NCBI RefSeq assembly: GCF_040802235.1
Contig: NC_133158.1
Coordinates: 157,802,401-157,866,400, forward strand
Direction of reading: 5' to 3'
DNA from: Manis javanica
Taxonomy: Eukaryota > Chordata > Mammalia > Pholidota > Manidae
DNA length: 64,000 nucleotides
Made by a program: the position numbers and the translations under genes. The notes below the pieces were generated by a model. It made no database searches, had not been told where the DNA came from, and was given only the letters and a program-made list of their open reading frames with translations. This document shows positions 21,907-34,075 of this stretch, piece after piece (the stretch's first letter is position 1; each line of letters starts with the position of its first letter).

Positions 21907-22068
21907 TCCTCAATTTTATTGCCATCACCTGGAATCTTTGAAAATACTGATGTCTGTCTCTTATCCTCAGACATTCTGATTTAATTTGAAAGGTGTGACA
22001 TGGCTGTTGTGAATTTTAAACTCTCCTGATGATACTAATGTGCAGCAAAATTTGGGAACTACTGATCT
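21907..22068. mobile_element. MER5A-like hAT-Charlie element
   Basis: Both halves of the near-palindromic MER5A structure are visible: 'catcacctggaatctttgaa' near the left, 'attctgatttaatttgaaag' in the middle, and 'gatactaatgtgcagcaaaa' with 'gggaactactg' at the right. Confidence 0.8.
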
Positions 22069-22069
22069 A

Positions 22070-22255
22070 TTCCCAGACTTTAGCCTGCATCTGAATAATC
22101 TGAAAGCTTGTTAAAACACAGATTACTGGATCCCAGTCCCAGAGAATGTGAATCAGTAGATCTGAGATGGAGTCTGAGAATTTATGTATCTAATAAGTTT
22201 CCAGATAATGTTGATGCTGCTGGTCCTTTGACAACTACTGGGCTTAGAGTAGCAC
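22070..22255. mobile_element. MER5B-like hAT-Charlie element
   Basis: 'gcctgcatctgaataatctg', 'gcttgttaaaacacagatta', 'gtgaatcagtagatctgaga' and 'gatgttgatgctgctggtcc' match a MER5-type element of the Charlie group, directly adjacent to the preceding one. Confidence 0.8.
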
Positions 22256-22321
22256 CTTCAATTATTCCTGGGCATAAAATCACTGAAGTTAAAATAAAGA
22301 TTCTGAACATCTGATCTGAAG

Positions 22322-22475
22322 TAGTCTAAGATTCTGCATTTCTTTCCAGCTCCCATGTCACACTGCCAGACTGAAGCCAGGGTTTCTGGGCTTGTGTGGC
22401 TTAGGGAGCCGTCATAGTAACAGCATTTTGTGATTTCTATGTATGTGTAAAGTTTGGGAAAGACTGCTTTAGAGG
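22322..22475. mobile_element. Degraded MER5-type fragment
   Basis: The 'attctgcatttctttccagc' start and 'aagtttgggaaagactgctt' end resemble the right half of a MER5-like element, with diverged sequence in between. Confidence 0.55.
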
Positions 22476-22599
22476 TTGGTGGGTGTTGAACATTGTTTTC
22501 TCTGCAACCTGACTTTCCATTAGTCAGTGCACAAAGCTTTGATTTATTTCTCAGAAGACAGACTTGCTTACCTAACCTAGGTGCACTACAATTTATTAA

Positions 22600-23000
22600 T
22601 TTATAATGGAAAAATACAAGAGTACAGAGTCATATCAGTGCATCAGGGCCAGCAAATTTCTTTGTAGTATGGAAAATCACAGATGACCAGCCTATCGGAA
22701 GATGGCTTAATGAGTGACATGCCCAGTAGGAGTTCAAGTATCTCTCACATTCTGATAGGGTGTCTAGTTTGGTATAATGCATCCCTATTGGGCACCTTGT
22801 CATAGACCAATTAATGGAGTATGAACAACTGCCTGTGTGTCAGCCTCCTTTCTCTAGTCCAATCAGTTGTTGTCAAGAAGGTGAGGTCACCTATTCTAGA
22901 GCACACTGGTGGAAGCTCCAAAGGCTGGCGTGAGTAGCTAAGCACCATAGGCCTCTCTTTAGTATAAAACCCCAATAGGAAAATAAATACTATTATTAAA
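22600..23000 (+). mobile_element. Possible LTR-like segment
   Basis: This segment has LTR-like signals in plausible order: CCAAT at 22859, TATAAAA at about 22963-22969 and AATAAATAC at about 22982. I cannot define TG/CA ends or a target duplication, and TATA and AATAAA are only about 15 bp apart, which is short for an LTR. It is equally compatible with chance. Confidence 0.25.
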
Positions 23001-23576
23001 TAGCTTGTGATGAAGTCAAGCTTCTAGCAAAATAACGCCAAAAGCAAATGAAAGAGTGCTTACTCGTAGCATTTAAAAAATTAACTTTTAATTTATCATG
23101 ACATAGATAAAGAAAAGAAAAAATAACCTGCAAATATTTCTGTATTTGCATGTCCTAATGCATCTTTACTTTATAAATGAAAAGAACAGTAAGAGGGCTC
23201 TGTTTGATATAGAAGCCAGTGTTCTTCAACTAGCTTGGAGTGTCTGCAATTAAGCATTTCCAAAGTAAGCAGAGCTGTTCTTTTCCTTTTTGTGATGGGG
23301 AAATCACTATGAGTTTTCCCATATTTGGGGTCATAGTGATGTGGTCCAAGGGAAGCATCTAAGCCACAGGGACATATTTTTATTTAGAAGAATTGAGGCA
23401 GGGCTACTTTAAGAGCATTAGCAGGTATCAAGTTTAAGGATGTAAACAGTAACTTAAATGACTGATCTGTAGAATTTACTTCTGTACATATATTTACTGT
23501 ATGCCAGAACCAATTTACATTTACTTTTATCCTATTCTTATATCAAAATGAACACAACCATGGATTGTAATGTTTG
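23001..23576. other. Unique-looking sequence, nothing recognised
   Basis: About 0.58 kb between the weak LTR-like segment and solo LTR copy E. I see no gene and no repeat I can name. Confidence 0.4.
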
Positions 23577-23581
23577 ATCAC

Positions 23582-23932
23582 TGTCTTGCCAATGGTTTTC
23601 AGTCCCAGGCAAGTTCACTATGGATTCAGTGAGACTGAGTAATGACAATGGAACATTCTTGGGGTGAAAGTGTTTATACCCAGCTTGTTCACCCAGCAAT
23701 AGGTTGAGGCCTAGAGTTACATCTGCATCCAACAGTCTGCAGGTTTGTAATCCTCCTTCATCCCTGCTTCCCCCAGAGCACTCGGTAAAGCTGTTTATAT
23801 AGTAACCCAGTTAATAATAGCTTGTTGCCTGTAGGTGTGGAAGCAGTAGCCTAGCAGCAAGGCCAGTTATATCATCAAGTAGTTTAGGTTCAGGTGAGGA
23901 TCCTGGCCATAGGAACCTTCACTTTATCAACA
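23582..23932 (-). mobile_element. Solo LTR, shared family copy E, with 5-bp target duplication
   Basis: This is the best-defined member of the family, at 351 bp. It runs from TGTCTTGCCAATGG to TATCAACA on the plus strand and is flanked by a perfect ATCAC duplication (23577-23581 and 23933-23937). Reversed TATA lies in 'gtttatatagtaac' near 23790-23803. It fixes the true ends for the family: on the coding strand TGTTGATAAAGTGAAGG at the 5' end and GGCAAGACA at the 3' end. Confidence 0.92.
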
Positions 23933-23937
23933 ATCAC

Positions 23938-26325
23938 CATCTAATAAACATGTAAAAATCAAGTTATTGCTCTTGAACACACTAATAGGGCTTTTTGGGG
24001 GACATATTAAAGTATATCACAGGTCTCATTGTCTCATTAAATCATGCTATGGAAACAAACTGGTAGCCTTACCAGGTCACAAATACTGATAAAAACTTTC
24101 AACCTGGCTATACAGTATAATTACCATTCCTTTCCCCTACCCCTCACCTCCATTCTTGTTTAATTGGTCTGGCTAAAGCCTGGGAATTGTTAATATTTTT
24201 TTATCATGAAAATGTTCAAATGAGAGGGGAAAAAAACCTCAGTAAATTTTAAAGGAGAGTTAATTATTTTATGTTTTAATATGCAAAGGATCCTAGCAAC
24301 GGTGATTCAGAAACAATTTAGAACCTAAGTGTGTCCTCAAAGTTCCATATTGGTGCATTTATGAATTTGCAAAGACATATCCCTAGCATTGCCAAGGAGC
24401 TAGGGTGGAGCACACATGCAGTAGCAATGAGACTTCCAGATACTGGACCTGGAAAAGGCAGCCTGAGGGAACACACACTAGGTAAGATCAATTGTGCCAA
24501 GCTATCACATTAGCCTCTTTCTTTGTAATTCTAGAAAGTTTCTTTCTAGAATTACTAGAGTACAAAGAATTAGTAAGTCTGATGATTATTAGAATATAAG
24601 GATTAATATGAGGGAAAATTTAAGTCTTTCAATTATTTCTTGACCAATTATTTAGATGATGCAAACCCATGGAAGGATTGGTTTATAGATAGTTCGTGGT
24701 ACATTGAGGGTAATGTACTGTTGACCTTGTGGCAACTTGGGTTAGGAGAGACCATATAAGAATTTCAGTTCCATAATCAGGAAATGTTCAAAGTTTCAAG
24801 GCTTGATTTTGTATGATAACATTGCCAATAGGCTAGTATTCAAGAAATGGCAGGACTGGAATTGTCAGTTAAGGAAGTTCCTTCTCTTCTGTTTCCTGTA
24901 TTATGACAAAATCCTTTGTTTTTTATTCAGTAGTAAGAACTCTTTCTGCAAGGCCTATAGAATATGAGTGCATAACCAGATGAACAGGAGCCAGCAGCTA
25001 ACCATGAACAATCTTCCAATACCTTTCCCAGTAATGGAATTGCTGATGTTTCCCTGGAGCACATTTTGCAGATGCAAGATTGTTTCAGTGGTGTGATGGA
25101 CGGTATCAGAGTAATAATAAGCAGAAGAGAATAATACTTCACAGTGCAGTGGCAGCCTCCATCTGGCTCTGAGATCCCCAAAGCCTGGTATAAGCAAGAG
25201 AAAAACAGGTGTAGCTCCAATTTAGTACATAACAGCTTGTGGACTATGAATTCTCTTCTTTGCCATTGCAAACACATAGAACGTTTTTTGGAGGGTGTCT
25301 TTAATTTTACAGCTCAAAGTCTGTGATGCCAGTGTCAGATGTAGTAGTAGAAATACCTTGGATAGATGAATATTTTTCTACAGAATACAATGAATTCAAG
25401 GGAAGGTGATGGCAAGGGCAGTGAATTCTGAGTATATGTGTGTGTTTGCCTCTACACGCTTGTGATATAATTCTTGGTCTCAGAGTCAGTTGGCTTTGTG
25501 GAAATTGAAGCAAGGACAGGAATGTGTCTGAGGGCTTCAAAATCATGAAAACCAGGTAATCAAAAAGCTATCATGGGCTGTTGGTGGCAAGGTGGATAAA
25601 AGACTTGTAATGCAGTTGATCTAAAGCACATCTTTAATTGATACAACAAATTTATTGGCTGAAGGAAAATGGCACACAAAGCACAAGATTTGTGACTATG
25701 TCAGGGGTCAAGAGGCTCAGTCTAAGACCTGGAGGCAGGAATTTCCTGGAAATAATAGCCATGGCTTCAAATCAAAGAATGGAAATCTTTACAGGTTCCT
25801 AGAACAGAAGGGACCACTGCCATGTGATAGTTTTTCTGTCCCACTTGCATACAGATGCGACAATCCAGATTTGGTGCAATGTGAAGTTATACAGTTTACA
25901 ATGTCTTCTTTCTTTAAAAAAGAACATAAATATATACAACTTTTAAAATTAAAATATTTACTCAGCGAACACATTCTTAGACTCTCCCACAGCCTTGTAG
26001 AAGCCTACAAAGCAGAGGGCCTCTAAAATTTAAGCTTCATTAGCTTTGTGGTAATGCTACTTCTGGTTCTACCACCTTGAGAAGCGACGTACTGCCTTAA
26101 AGAATCTTCAGCCAGGTGAACTACCTGGGCAAAACTAAGCTTCATTTTAAAAAAGCATGACCATGGTATTACCTAAAAACTAGTTAAAATAAAAAGTCAT
26201 TAGCTGCCAGTATCCTATGGTACTTGGAGGAAAAGTATGGTGCATTTTAGTATGATATTCCCAGTAGTAACTTTAAAGTAATGACCGATGTTCAGCAACA
26301 TTCATGGAGCTGTTGTGTTTGCAGT
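23938..26325. other. Mostly unique sequence; hairpin at 24525-24555
   Basis: 2.4 kb with no supported gene. Small overlapping open frames at 24927-25277 (minus) and 25655-26026 (plus) lack domains, splice context or codon evidence. A perfect inverted repeat with 14-bp arms and a 3-nt loop lies at 24525-24555. Confidence 0.4.
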
Positions 26326-26329
26326 AACA

Positions 26330-26590
26330 GGTGAAACCTATGTAGTGCTACCACATGTAGAGTGCTGTTCTAAGTTCTTTGCATGTATATGTTAATTCAT
26401 TTTAAGTCTCCACAAACTATTGATTCAGCACTTCTCCTATCTCCTATTTCATAGATGAAAGAATAGGGTCACAGCAAACTTGTAAATTGCCTGTGGTTGG
26501 ATGGTTATGAAGTGGCAGAATGTGGATTTGAATCCAAGTAGTCAACTTCAGGCTCTGTGCTTTTAGCTACTGCCCTCTATTCTGCCTTTC
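26330..26590 (-). mobile_element. MIR SINE
   Basis: Reverse-complement MIR: 'gtgctgttctaagttctttg' (3' part), 'cctatttcatagatgaaaga' (core) and 'gtggatttgaatccaagtag' (the B-box-derived region). It is an ancient tRNA-derived SINE driven by L2 machinery. Confidence 0.8.
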
Positions 26591-27039
26591 TACTTGTGTG
26601 CTAAATCGGTTTGGTGAGATGGAAGGGCAGCATTTACCTGTGTGCTCTGATAGTCTGGCCGCTTCCCTGTGTATGATGATGGTCAGGTGCCCACCAGAAG
26701 GCCAGCATTCTCTCTGTGTGCAATAATGTTCTGTTGCCAGCTCCAGCCAAATATTGGATGTTGGTGTTGATGATGAAGAAGCTTATGAACTCACTCAGGT
26801 GAAAAAGACAAACTGTCTAACCTATGTGGTCTTCTATCTTCTCATTTGTCAAACAGCGGCTTTGAAAGTACTATTTTAAAACTTCTTTCCAAGTCTTGTG
26901 TTCTGATAAAAAAAGATATGTTGTATATAGGCTTATGTTGTGAAATCCCAATTTGACATAAATGACAATATTATAAAAGTACTTTCAGCACCACTGTTTC
27001 TTAATAGGGTGCCCAATGCCACTTAAATGGATGTCTTCT

Positions 27040-27275
27040 TACTAATATTTATTAAGGGCATACTTTTCCTATGGAAGATTCTAAGTATGCTAAAACTACT
27101 AATACATTTCATCATATGATGATTTAATCAGGTAAATACTACTCTCAACCCTATTTGATGGATAAGGAGTCTGAGGCATAGAGACACTGAATGGTTTGGT
27201 TTCCCTGTAGTGACCACTTTCAAAGGGAGGAGCCAAGCTTCAAATCCAAGCTGTCTGGCTGCAGAAGTTGCTTTC
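27040..27275 (-). mobile_element. MIR SINE
   Basis: 'tgatttaatcaggtaaatac', 'tgatggataaggagtctgag' and 'gccaagcttcaaatccaagc' follow the order of a reverse-complement MIR. Confidence 0.75.
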
Positions 27276-27574
27276 CTAACGTCTGTTCTTTAGTGCCAGA
27301 GTGTTTATTCACATGAGTGGTGTGTCGACAGTGAAAAGGAAGTTGAAAATGGTTAGTGATTTGGAAAAGATGACCTTGCGAATGCTGTTTCAGGCTAAGG
27401 TGTTTAGCATTGCGCTGAAGAGGAAAGCCACACAGGTGTGTATTGTTGGAGGTGCTGTGGGAAAACAATGCTTGAAAGTTTAAATGAAAAACCCAGAAAA
27501 GGTGACTGCAAAGGACTAGCAAAGGAATGATAGTAAATAGTACTAATAATAACTAGTTCTGATAATAATATCTA

Positions 27575-27755
27575 ATATAGCTATTTTGAATTTATTATTT
27601 ACCAAGTATAGTTATAAATGCTTTGCATCTTTTAAGGCAACTTCTCCCTCCAAAACACACTCTGAGGGAGATTTATTATGTATCCTTATTTTGCCAGTGA
27701 GGAAATGGATGCAAAGAGAGATTAAATAATTTTCTGAAGGCAGACTACTTACATA
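27575..27755 (-). mobile_element. MIR SINE fragment
   Basis: 'tttaccaagtatagttataa', 'gctttgcatcttttaaggca' and 'ttgccagtgaggaaatggat' match the 3' half of a reversed MIR. Confidence 0.65.
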
Positions 27756-27959
27756 GGAGATTTTGGTATTAAAAAATATATTTACCACATACCAGTTGCT
27801 GTGGTAGGTGCTATAGGTAAAGAAATTAAAGCAAAGACATAAAATTCTAGTCAGAAAAGACAAGGAAATGTATGTTTGGTGGGTACTTAACACAAATCTG
27901 CTTTTCTGATGAATGAACTGGATGAAGAGATGACAGCCTGGGCAAAGGAATAGAAACAA

Positions 27960-28660
27960 GACGGAACTTATCTATTAGGAGATCAGCCAGTGTGGGAATC
28001 AGGTGGAGTGTGCTGCCTAGAGTTAAAGCTAGAAATGCAAGTAGGGTCTAGTTTATGGAAAGGTTGGGAGCCAACTGTAATAATGCAAGTCATATTTACA
28101 GGCTTTAAGGAAGTGTTTAATAATTTAATCAGGGAATGGCAATATTCCAGGAGAAAAATATGATGTCTAAATAAAGGATGGGTCATAAGGGAGAAGAAGG
28201 GAGGGGCAGAGATCAAAAGATATTAGGAAGATAGAGTTGAATGAGATTCATGAAAAGATGAATGTGGTGATAAAATAAGGGAGGAGATAAAAGATGAATT
28301 GAGTCCCTCATTGAGTGGTGACACTGATGGCAGATGGGAGAGGGGTGGGGAAAGCAGATGCGGCACCCAGTGCAGATGGCTGAGCCTAGAGGTGTTTGGG
28401 GGATGCCTACATGGAAACGTCTGGTAGGCAGTTGGTTCTTGGGGTGTGGCAATCAGAATGATTGATTTTTAAGAGCCATTATTCTGCAGGGGATGATGAG
28501 AACTTTCATAGAATCTGTAGAGTGTGAAGAGAACAGAGGATGGAAAAAACAGGGTCCCAGGTATTAAGAGATACCTGGGAGATGAAGCTGACAGAAAGGG
28601 TGAATCATAATCTCAAGTACGGAGAGAGGAGAAAAAGTTGAAATACATTCACTGATTCAA
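27960..28660. other. Purine-rich stretch, possibly an old dispersed repeat
   Basis: Plus-strand purine-rich sequence with phrases such as 'cctagaggtgtttgggggat' and 'ggtaggcagttggttcttgg', which resemble an abundant old interspersed repeat that I cannot name with confidence. Minus-strand frames here (27983-28216, 28213-28452) lack domains and look like chance. Confidence 0.3.
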
Positions 28661-29920
28661 TAATTAATTTAAGGATGAAATGAATTTCTTTATATGAATG
28701 AATGAATGAATTTATATTTAAATGAATTATTAGGTAGTTATATAGACTCTACACAGGCATTTGGAAAGAAATGTGTTAAAAATTATTGTAAATGACATAC
28801 TATAATTTACACCATATGATTTGGGAATGACAGTGCAATATAATAATTATTGATAATCCATAACCTACATCTTCAAGGAAATATGAAACAATTTTTGATA
28901 TAATGATATTATAAAGTTATATAAATTTGATATATTTATATTGTAAAGTAATATATAGCAAATTACAAATTGGATAAAACAAGTTATTTTGGTCCTTATC
29001 AGGTTTACTACACTTAGTTTCTAGGCAAGCTTACCTTCCCAAATATTAAGTGTGTATGCGTGTGGGTTTAATAAGATCATCCTGGTGTAAAATAAATATG
29101 GAATAATGCCTTTGGTTATTCTGCTTAGAGTGTAAATAGTTAAGTATCTGGATTGCGGAGGCAGTTAAAACATGTATCACATCTTTTGGGTATTTTCTGC
29201 TTTCTGTTTACACTGAAGATTTGCCAGTTACTTGAGCAAGTACAAGGAGACACATTAGTCTGAATGTTTTGTCCTTCATAAAAGCATTTTGGTTCTGTAT
29301 AAACTCTAGTGTTTAATGGAAATGGCAGATTATTCTATTCAGTATTTTTCCAGTCATTACAGTAAAGCTGACCTATTTAAAATGTTCCTGGTACCTGCCC
29401 CAATTGTCCCTTTTGCTAAATTGGATTGGGTTTGTTTGTAGAAGCAATGATGATGTTAGAATTCATCCTAATAGTCATAAACAGTTTTTATTGAGTTTGG
29501 CTAGGAAATCTTTAAGTTTAAAATACTCTTACAAATATTTCGGATTTATTTGAATGGACGTGCCCATTCTCCTTTGGATCCTTAAAATCTTTTCTTCCTC
29601 AAGTGTAATGTTTAAATGCTTTTAAAATTAGTGAGTTAGTCCAGCTCTTAAGAGAAGGTTGACTGAAAAAGATTTTATTTAAAATCCAGGTAAATAGCAG
29701 CATAGGATTATAATTCACTGTGCATTTAATGTCTGAACAGTATCATCAGGAAACAGCCTTAAAGAGCTAGCATAGGTGGGCTAGAGACATTAAATAAATG
29801 TGAATAAATGTCATTATTTTATTCATAATGACAGCTCTCAAGAGTTCAAGGCAAAAATAGTAAAATGATTTATAATGTAGCACTAACAATTGTGTTGGAA
29901 TTATAACTCTTCTTGCTTTA
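28661..29920. other. AT-rich unique sequence; short (GAAT)n at 28696-28712
   Basis: 1.26 kb with no gene signal. A short GAAT tetranucleotide repeat is the only simple structure. Confidence 0.45.
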
Positions 29921-29939
29921 ATTTTGATTAGCTATACAA

Positions 29940-30110
29940 AAAGAAGGTTTTAATTATAATCATTGTGTAGATGAGAACCTTGAGACCCAGCAAATCTAAT
30001 GAGTTTAAAAGGTGATTCAGTGGTAAATTCCTAAGTAATGGTAGGGTCATATCCAGGCTTCTCTGATCTCAGAATCTGCACTCTTCCTTATTGTGCTAAG
30101 ACATACTTCA
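29940..30110 (-). mobile_element. MIR SINE
   Basis: 'cattgtgtagatgagaacct' (reversed core), 'gggtcatatccaggcttctc' and 'atctgcactcttccttattg' are in MIR order on the minus strand. Confidence 0.7.
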
Positions 30111-30404
30111 AATGTGTGGGACCCAAACAGGAATATGATGGATGAGTGGAATTTAGAAAAATGAGTCTTATTCACATAAGACTTTCCATATTTCTAGATG
30201 TGATTTTCCACTGGCTGGCCCTTAGGAATTACTCTGTAAATATGTGCTGAATTAAATGATTGCATAATTCCTACACTCAAATATGTATTGACATGTATTA
30301 GGTTTGATTTAAGAATATTAGATGGAAAAGAAGTCACAGATACTTCAGAAATGTGATCTTAAAATATTTTCTTTCAGATGGCTTACTTAATACTAGTGTT
30401 CACA

Positions 30405-30770
30405 AAGATTTCTTGTTCTACACTTCTTTGGGGCACACATTCCCTTCAAATTAGGTAAAGCAATGTGATTTGCTTTGATGAGTTAAGTTTTTGAAAACTC
30501 CTAGGAAAAAGTATTTAAATGATGGTATTCACTTTCCCATGCTATCTTACACTGCCACCATGATCTTGGAAGCATGAACTCACGTGGAGGTGCCACAAGT
30601 CTGAAACAGCTTCTAAAGGACAGAGGCCAGATGTCCTGGAAATTGCTTGGATCTAAAGCAGACTTCAAATGAACAAAAAATAAGCCTTGTTTTGCTTAGC
30701 TACTGAGACTTGTTTGTTATACCACAACATAATCTAGATTCTTCTGTGTAATATTCAAATGAAAGTAGTT
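30405..30770 (+). mobile_element. MLT1-type MaLR LTR
   Basis: 'gcaatgtgatttgctttgat', then a diverged middle, then 'aataagccttgttttgctta' with 'ctactgagacttgtttgtta' and 'accacaacataatctagatt'. This is the characteristic MLT1 3' end (poly(A) signal, 'gccactgagatt', 'ttgttaccacagcataa'). Confidence 0.75.
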
Positions 30771-33650
30771 TTGAAAAATCCTTGCAGAGTGATTATACAT
30801 GGCCTTGTATATGTTTAAACATAAATGTCACTCTTCTTATCACACAGATAAAAATTAAAAGATGCGCTGTTGGTGTCAGGCAACTCTAGTATATTTTCTT
30901 GGATTTTTTTTTGTCTTAAAGCCAGTACTTTATATATTTCTATGACACCTCACATTGTTTTTCTGATACACAGCTATGAAAATGTGTTTCTGATCAAGCA
31001 AGAGGCACCGGCTTTGAAATTTTTGCAATCAGTTTGCTTAGTAGATTAGTGCAAATACCTAATTTATTATAAGACACTCTTTTCATCCTTTGGGGAAAAG
31101 AGAGGAGTGGTCTTTTCATATACAGCCATAGTTTTATATACATTTTAAAATTAATAGATAAATAAGATTGCAAAATTAGAAGATTCCTGCTTCTGAACAC
31201 AGTGAATTTCTACCATTAAATGAGTAATTTCTCACCTTCAAGAAGTTTGATAAGGTAAACAAAGAGATGATTGGCTTTACAGTGGACATCTTCCTCTCTA
31301 AATAAACCAGGATTCTGTTCACTGGATGCTGTGCCCAGTCAGGGGAGAGTACTTATGATTGGTCAAAGCCAGTCCTGGCCATCCCATTTCCTTCTTTAGG
31401 TACTTATTTTCTCAACTACCCTGTACAGGACAAGTTCTGGTAAATTAAATACATATAGGGAAAATTCTGCTTTCAGATAAAAAGGAAAGCCCCTCAGAGC
31501 TGTGGCATTTTGGTAAGAAACACCCCCAAGTCTAAAAGCCAACGTCCTGAGGATAGCAGAGCAAAGGATAGGAAAGCCTAAATTCTTGTGGAAAGCACTG
31601 AATTACTGAACCCAGTGAAGAATTACATACCTTTAGGCTTTTGATATGTGTCATGATTTAGTGATTTTATTACTTAAACCAGTTAGTTAAGCTTTCTGTT
31701 ACTTGCAGCCAAATGTATCTTATCTTATAGAACTAGACTCTGAGCTTCTACCCTCAGAGGAGGGCTAATAAGACAGAACTTAGACTAACCAAGCACATTT
31801 AATGGTTTTAGAAACATTCCTTTAAGAATAGTCACAATTTTGATTAACATTTGAACATGGCTCAAGTAACATGTATAATTCCTTGCCTTACATCTGAATA
31901 TAACAAAAGATAAACAAATCATTCATTTGGGAAGTTAGTCACACTTACCAACAACAATGCAAAAGAAACTTTAATAATTTGGATGTTTTGGAAGAATGTT
32001 GACTGGCAAATAGGTTTATTTCTCTTCAATTTTGAATTTAAAACATTCCCTGGAAAACTGTGGAATCCCTTATTTCTTTTACCACCATTGTTTTCAGGAA
32101 TGATGTAAGAAGGAAGTAAAGTAATATTTTATTATCTCTGTATGAATCAAGGAAAAGTTATATTGAGAGCTTTAAATGTTATGAAAAGATAAACTTTGTG
32201 AAGCATTCCTCATAAAAATGGATAAAATTTGTGAGATCTAAAATGAAATGTACATAAATCTTGGGCTTTCTCTTCTTGACGTTTTTTTGAATATAAACGT
32301 GTAAGAAGTTGAAGCCTGAAATTCATGAACATTCTGTTCTCCAGAATTACACTATTCTTCCAAATTTATAAAAGTTTTATCTCTGTCTCTGAATATTTTC
32401 AGGGTTTTTTTTTTTTGCTGTAACTAATTACATTTTTGGCTATATTCTTAGTATTCTGCATTCAGTTGTTACTATGGGAAAGCGTTTAATGCATTAAAAC
32501 ATGTCTCAACTGAGAAAAATAATGATCATTCTTCAGATAATTTGGAATGGAAAATGGGAAATGTTTCCCTTCCAAGCATGTCTTACACAATTCCCCTGGC
32601 TTATTTTCCTCATTCTAATTTAGTAAGTGACCAAAAGGACATTTGGTTGCCTTTTAGCTAATGGTTTTCTAGGTTGAGCAATGGTAATGAGAATACACAA
32701 ATCCTTCGTCTACTGATTTCTACTGATGTAAAATTATTCTCTTAATCTTCAAGGGAGATTTTTATTTCTGGAGATGAGTTACCAGTAAATATAGGAAAAT
32801 TTACCAGTTAAAAGTTACAAATATATTTTTCTATTCCACTGCTTTTCCCATGTACCATTTGCTGCTTGAGGAAGCATAGTAATTGTAAACAACTATTGAA
32901 TTGAAGAAACTTTTGGGACAAATATAATTCTCTAATATAAAAATTTTCAATAACTAAAGTTTAAGTAGTAGAGGGTTCTGTGTAAGCAAAAATATGCTTA
33001 CATATCATTCTAGAAAAGTCAGGTACTGTACTCAAAGGAGAACTGACTTTATCTCACTAAATAGCTTATTTGCTCTTACTGGTTCATAATTCAAATAAAT
33101 TTGTCTGGTTTCACTTAAACAATAGAAATCTGGAGGATTATAATCTGAAGGAATATGATCTAAAATTTAGTTTAAAGTGAAGCTAGGGTGTTAGTGACCT
33201 TGGTCCCCTGGCAGAAGTAATATTTCATTTTACAGAGGAGTAAACCAAGACCATACAATTAGTTAACTTAACCACACTCATTTGTGAAAAATTTAAGCTT
33301 GTCTGAACCTAATAATATAGTCTCAATATATATAAAGTAAAAATTGACAAAACTAGATGAGATGATTCGTTCATCTTCATGTTTGGCAACTCTATGTATT
33401 GTTCACATTAATATATAATAGATTAAAATTATTAAGTATATGATATATTATCCTTCATAACATATTAATAACAATATAATGTAATAAATATAAATTATTT
33501 ATTATATTATCAATAATATAAATCATTGGAAAAGAATATTAACAAGCTTTACCAAATGTCAACATATAGGACAAACATTTACAAAACATTCACAGAAGTT
33601 GATCATGTTGTAGTCTTAATTCAAGTCTCAATAAAGTTCTAACAACATGT
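30771..33650. other. Unique AT-rich sequence, nothing recognised
   Basis: 2.9 kb with no gene, RNA gene or repeat I can name. The small open frame 30994-31200 (minus) has no recognisable motif. Confidence 0.45.
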
Positions 33651-33659
33651 ACAGCTTCT

Positions 33660-33735
33660 CTGTAGGGATTATTATTATTCAGAGGATTGATGAGAAGATT
33701 GAATGAATGCCAAGTGCAAGTACACAGAAGGTATG
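33660..33735 (+). mobile_element. Possible MIR 3' fragment
   Basis: 'gggattattattattcagag' and 'gattgatgagaagattgaat' resemble the core-to-3' part of MIR. It is short and diverged. Confidence 0.4.
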
Positions 33736-33799
33736 TAATGTTAATTTTTTGTCCTTTCATTTCTGTTCCTACATTAGAAATATTCAAGCTATATTTTGA

Positions 33800-33947
33800 T
33801 AAATTCTTTTTCTCCAAGATTTCTTGAAATATAATTGACATACAATATTGTATAAGGTGTACCACAGTTTGATCTGACACTTATTTATTGCAAAATGATT
33901 ATCACCATAATGTTAGCTAAAACATCCATCACATCGTATAATTACCA

Positions 33948-33991
<44 letters not shown>

Positions 33992-34075
33992 GTGTGTGGT
34001 GAGAACATTTAAGACATACACTCTTAGCAGCTATTAAGGTTATAATATGGTACTTGCATAATGAAAAAATTCCTT
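33800..34075 (-). mobile_element. Old L1 3' end (L1MA/L1MB-like) with internal (TG)n
   Basis: 'tgaaatataattgacataca', 'tgcaaaatgattatcaccat', 'aacatccatcacatcgtata' and 'gagaacatttaagacataca' match old L1 3' ends on the minus strand. A (TG)n run of about 36 bp (33953-33988) has grown inside it. Confidence 0.8.

Noticed and set aside
25655..26026. 123-codon plus-strand frame near 25.7 kb
   Set aside because: No motif, no splice signals in a consistent order and an overlapping minus frame; composition is like the surrounding non-coding DNA.
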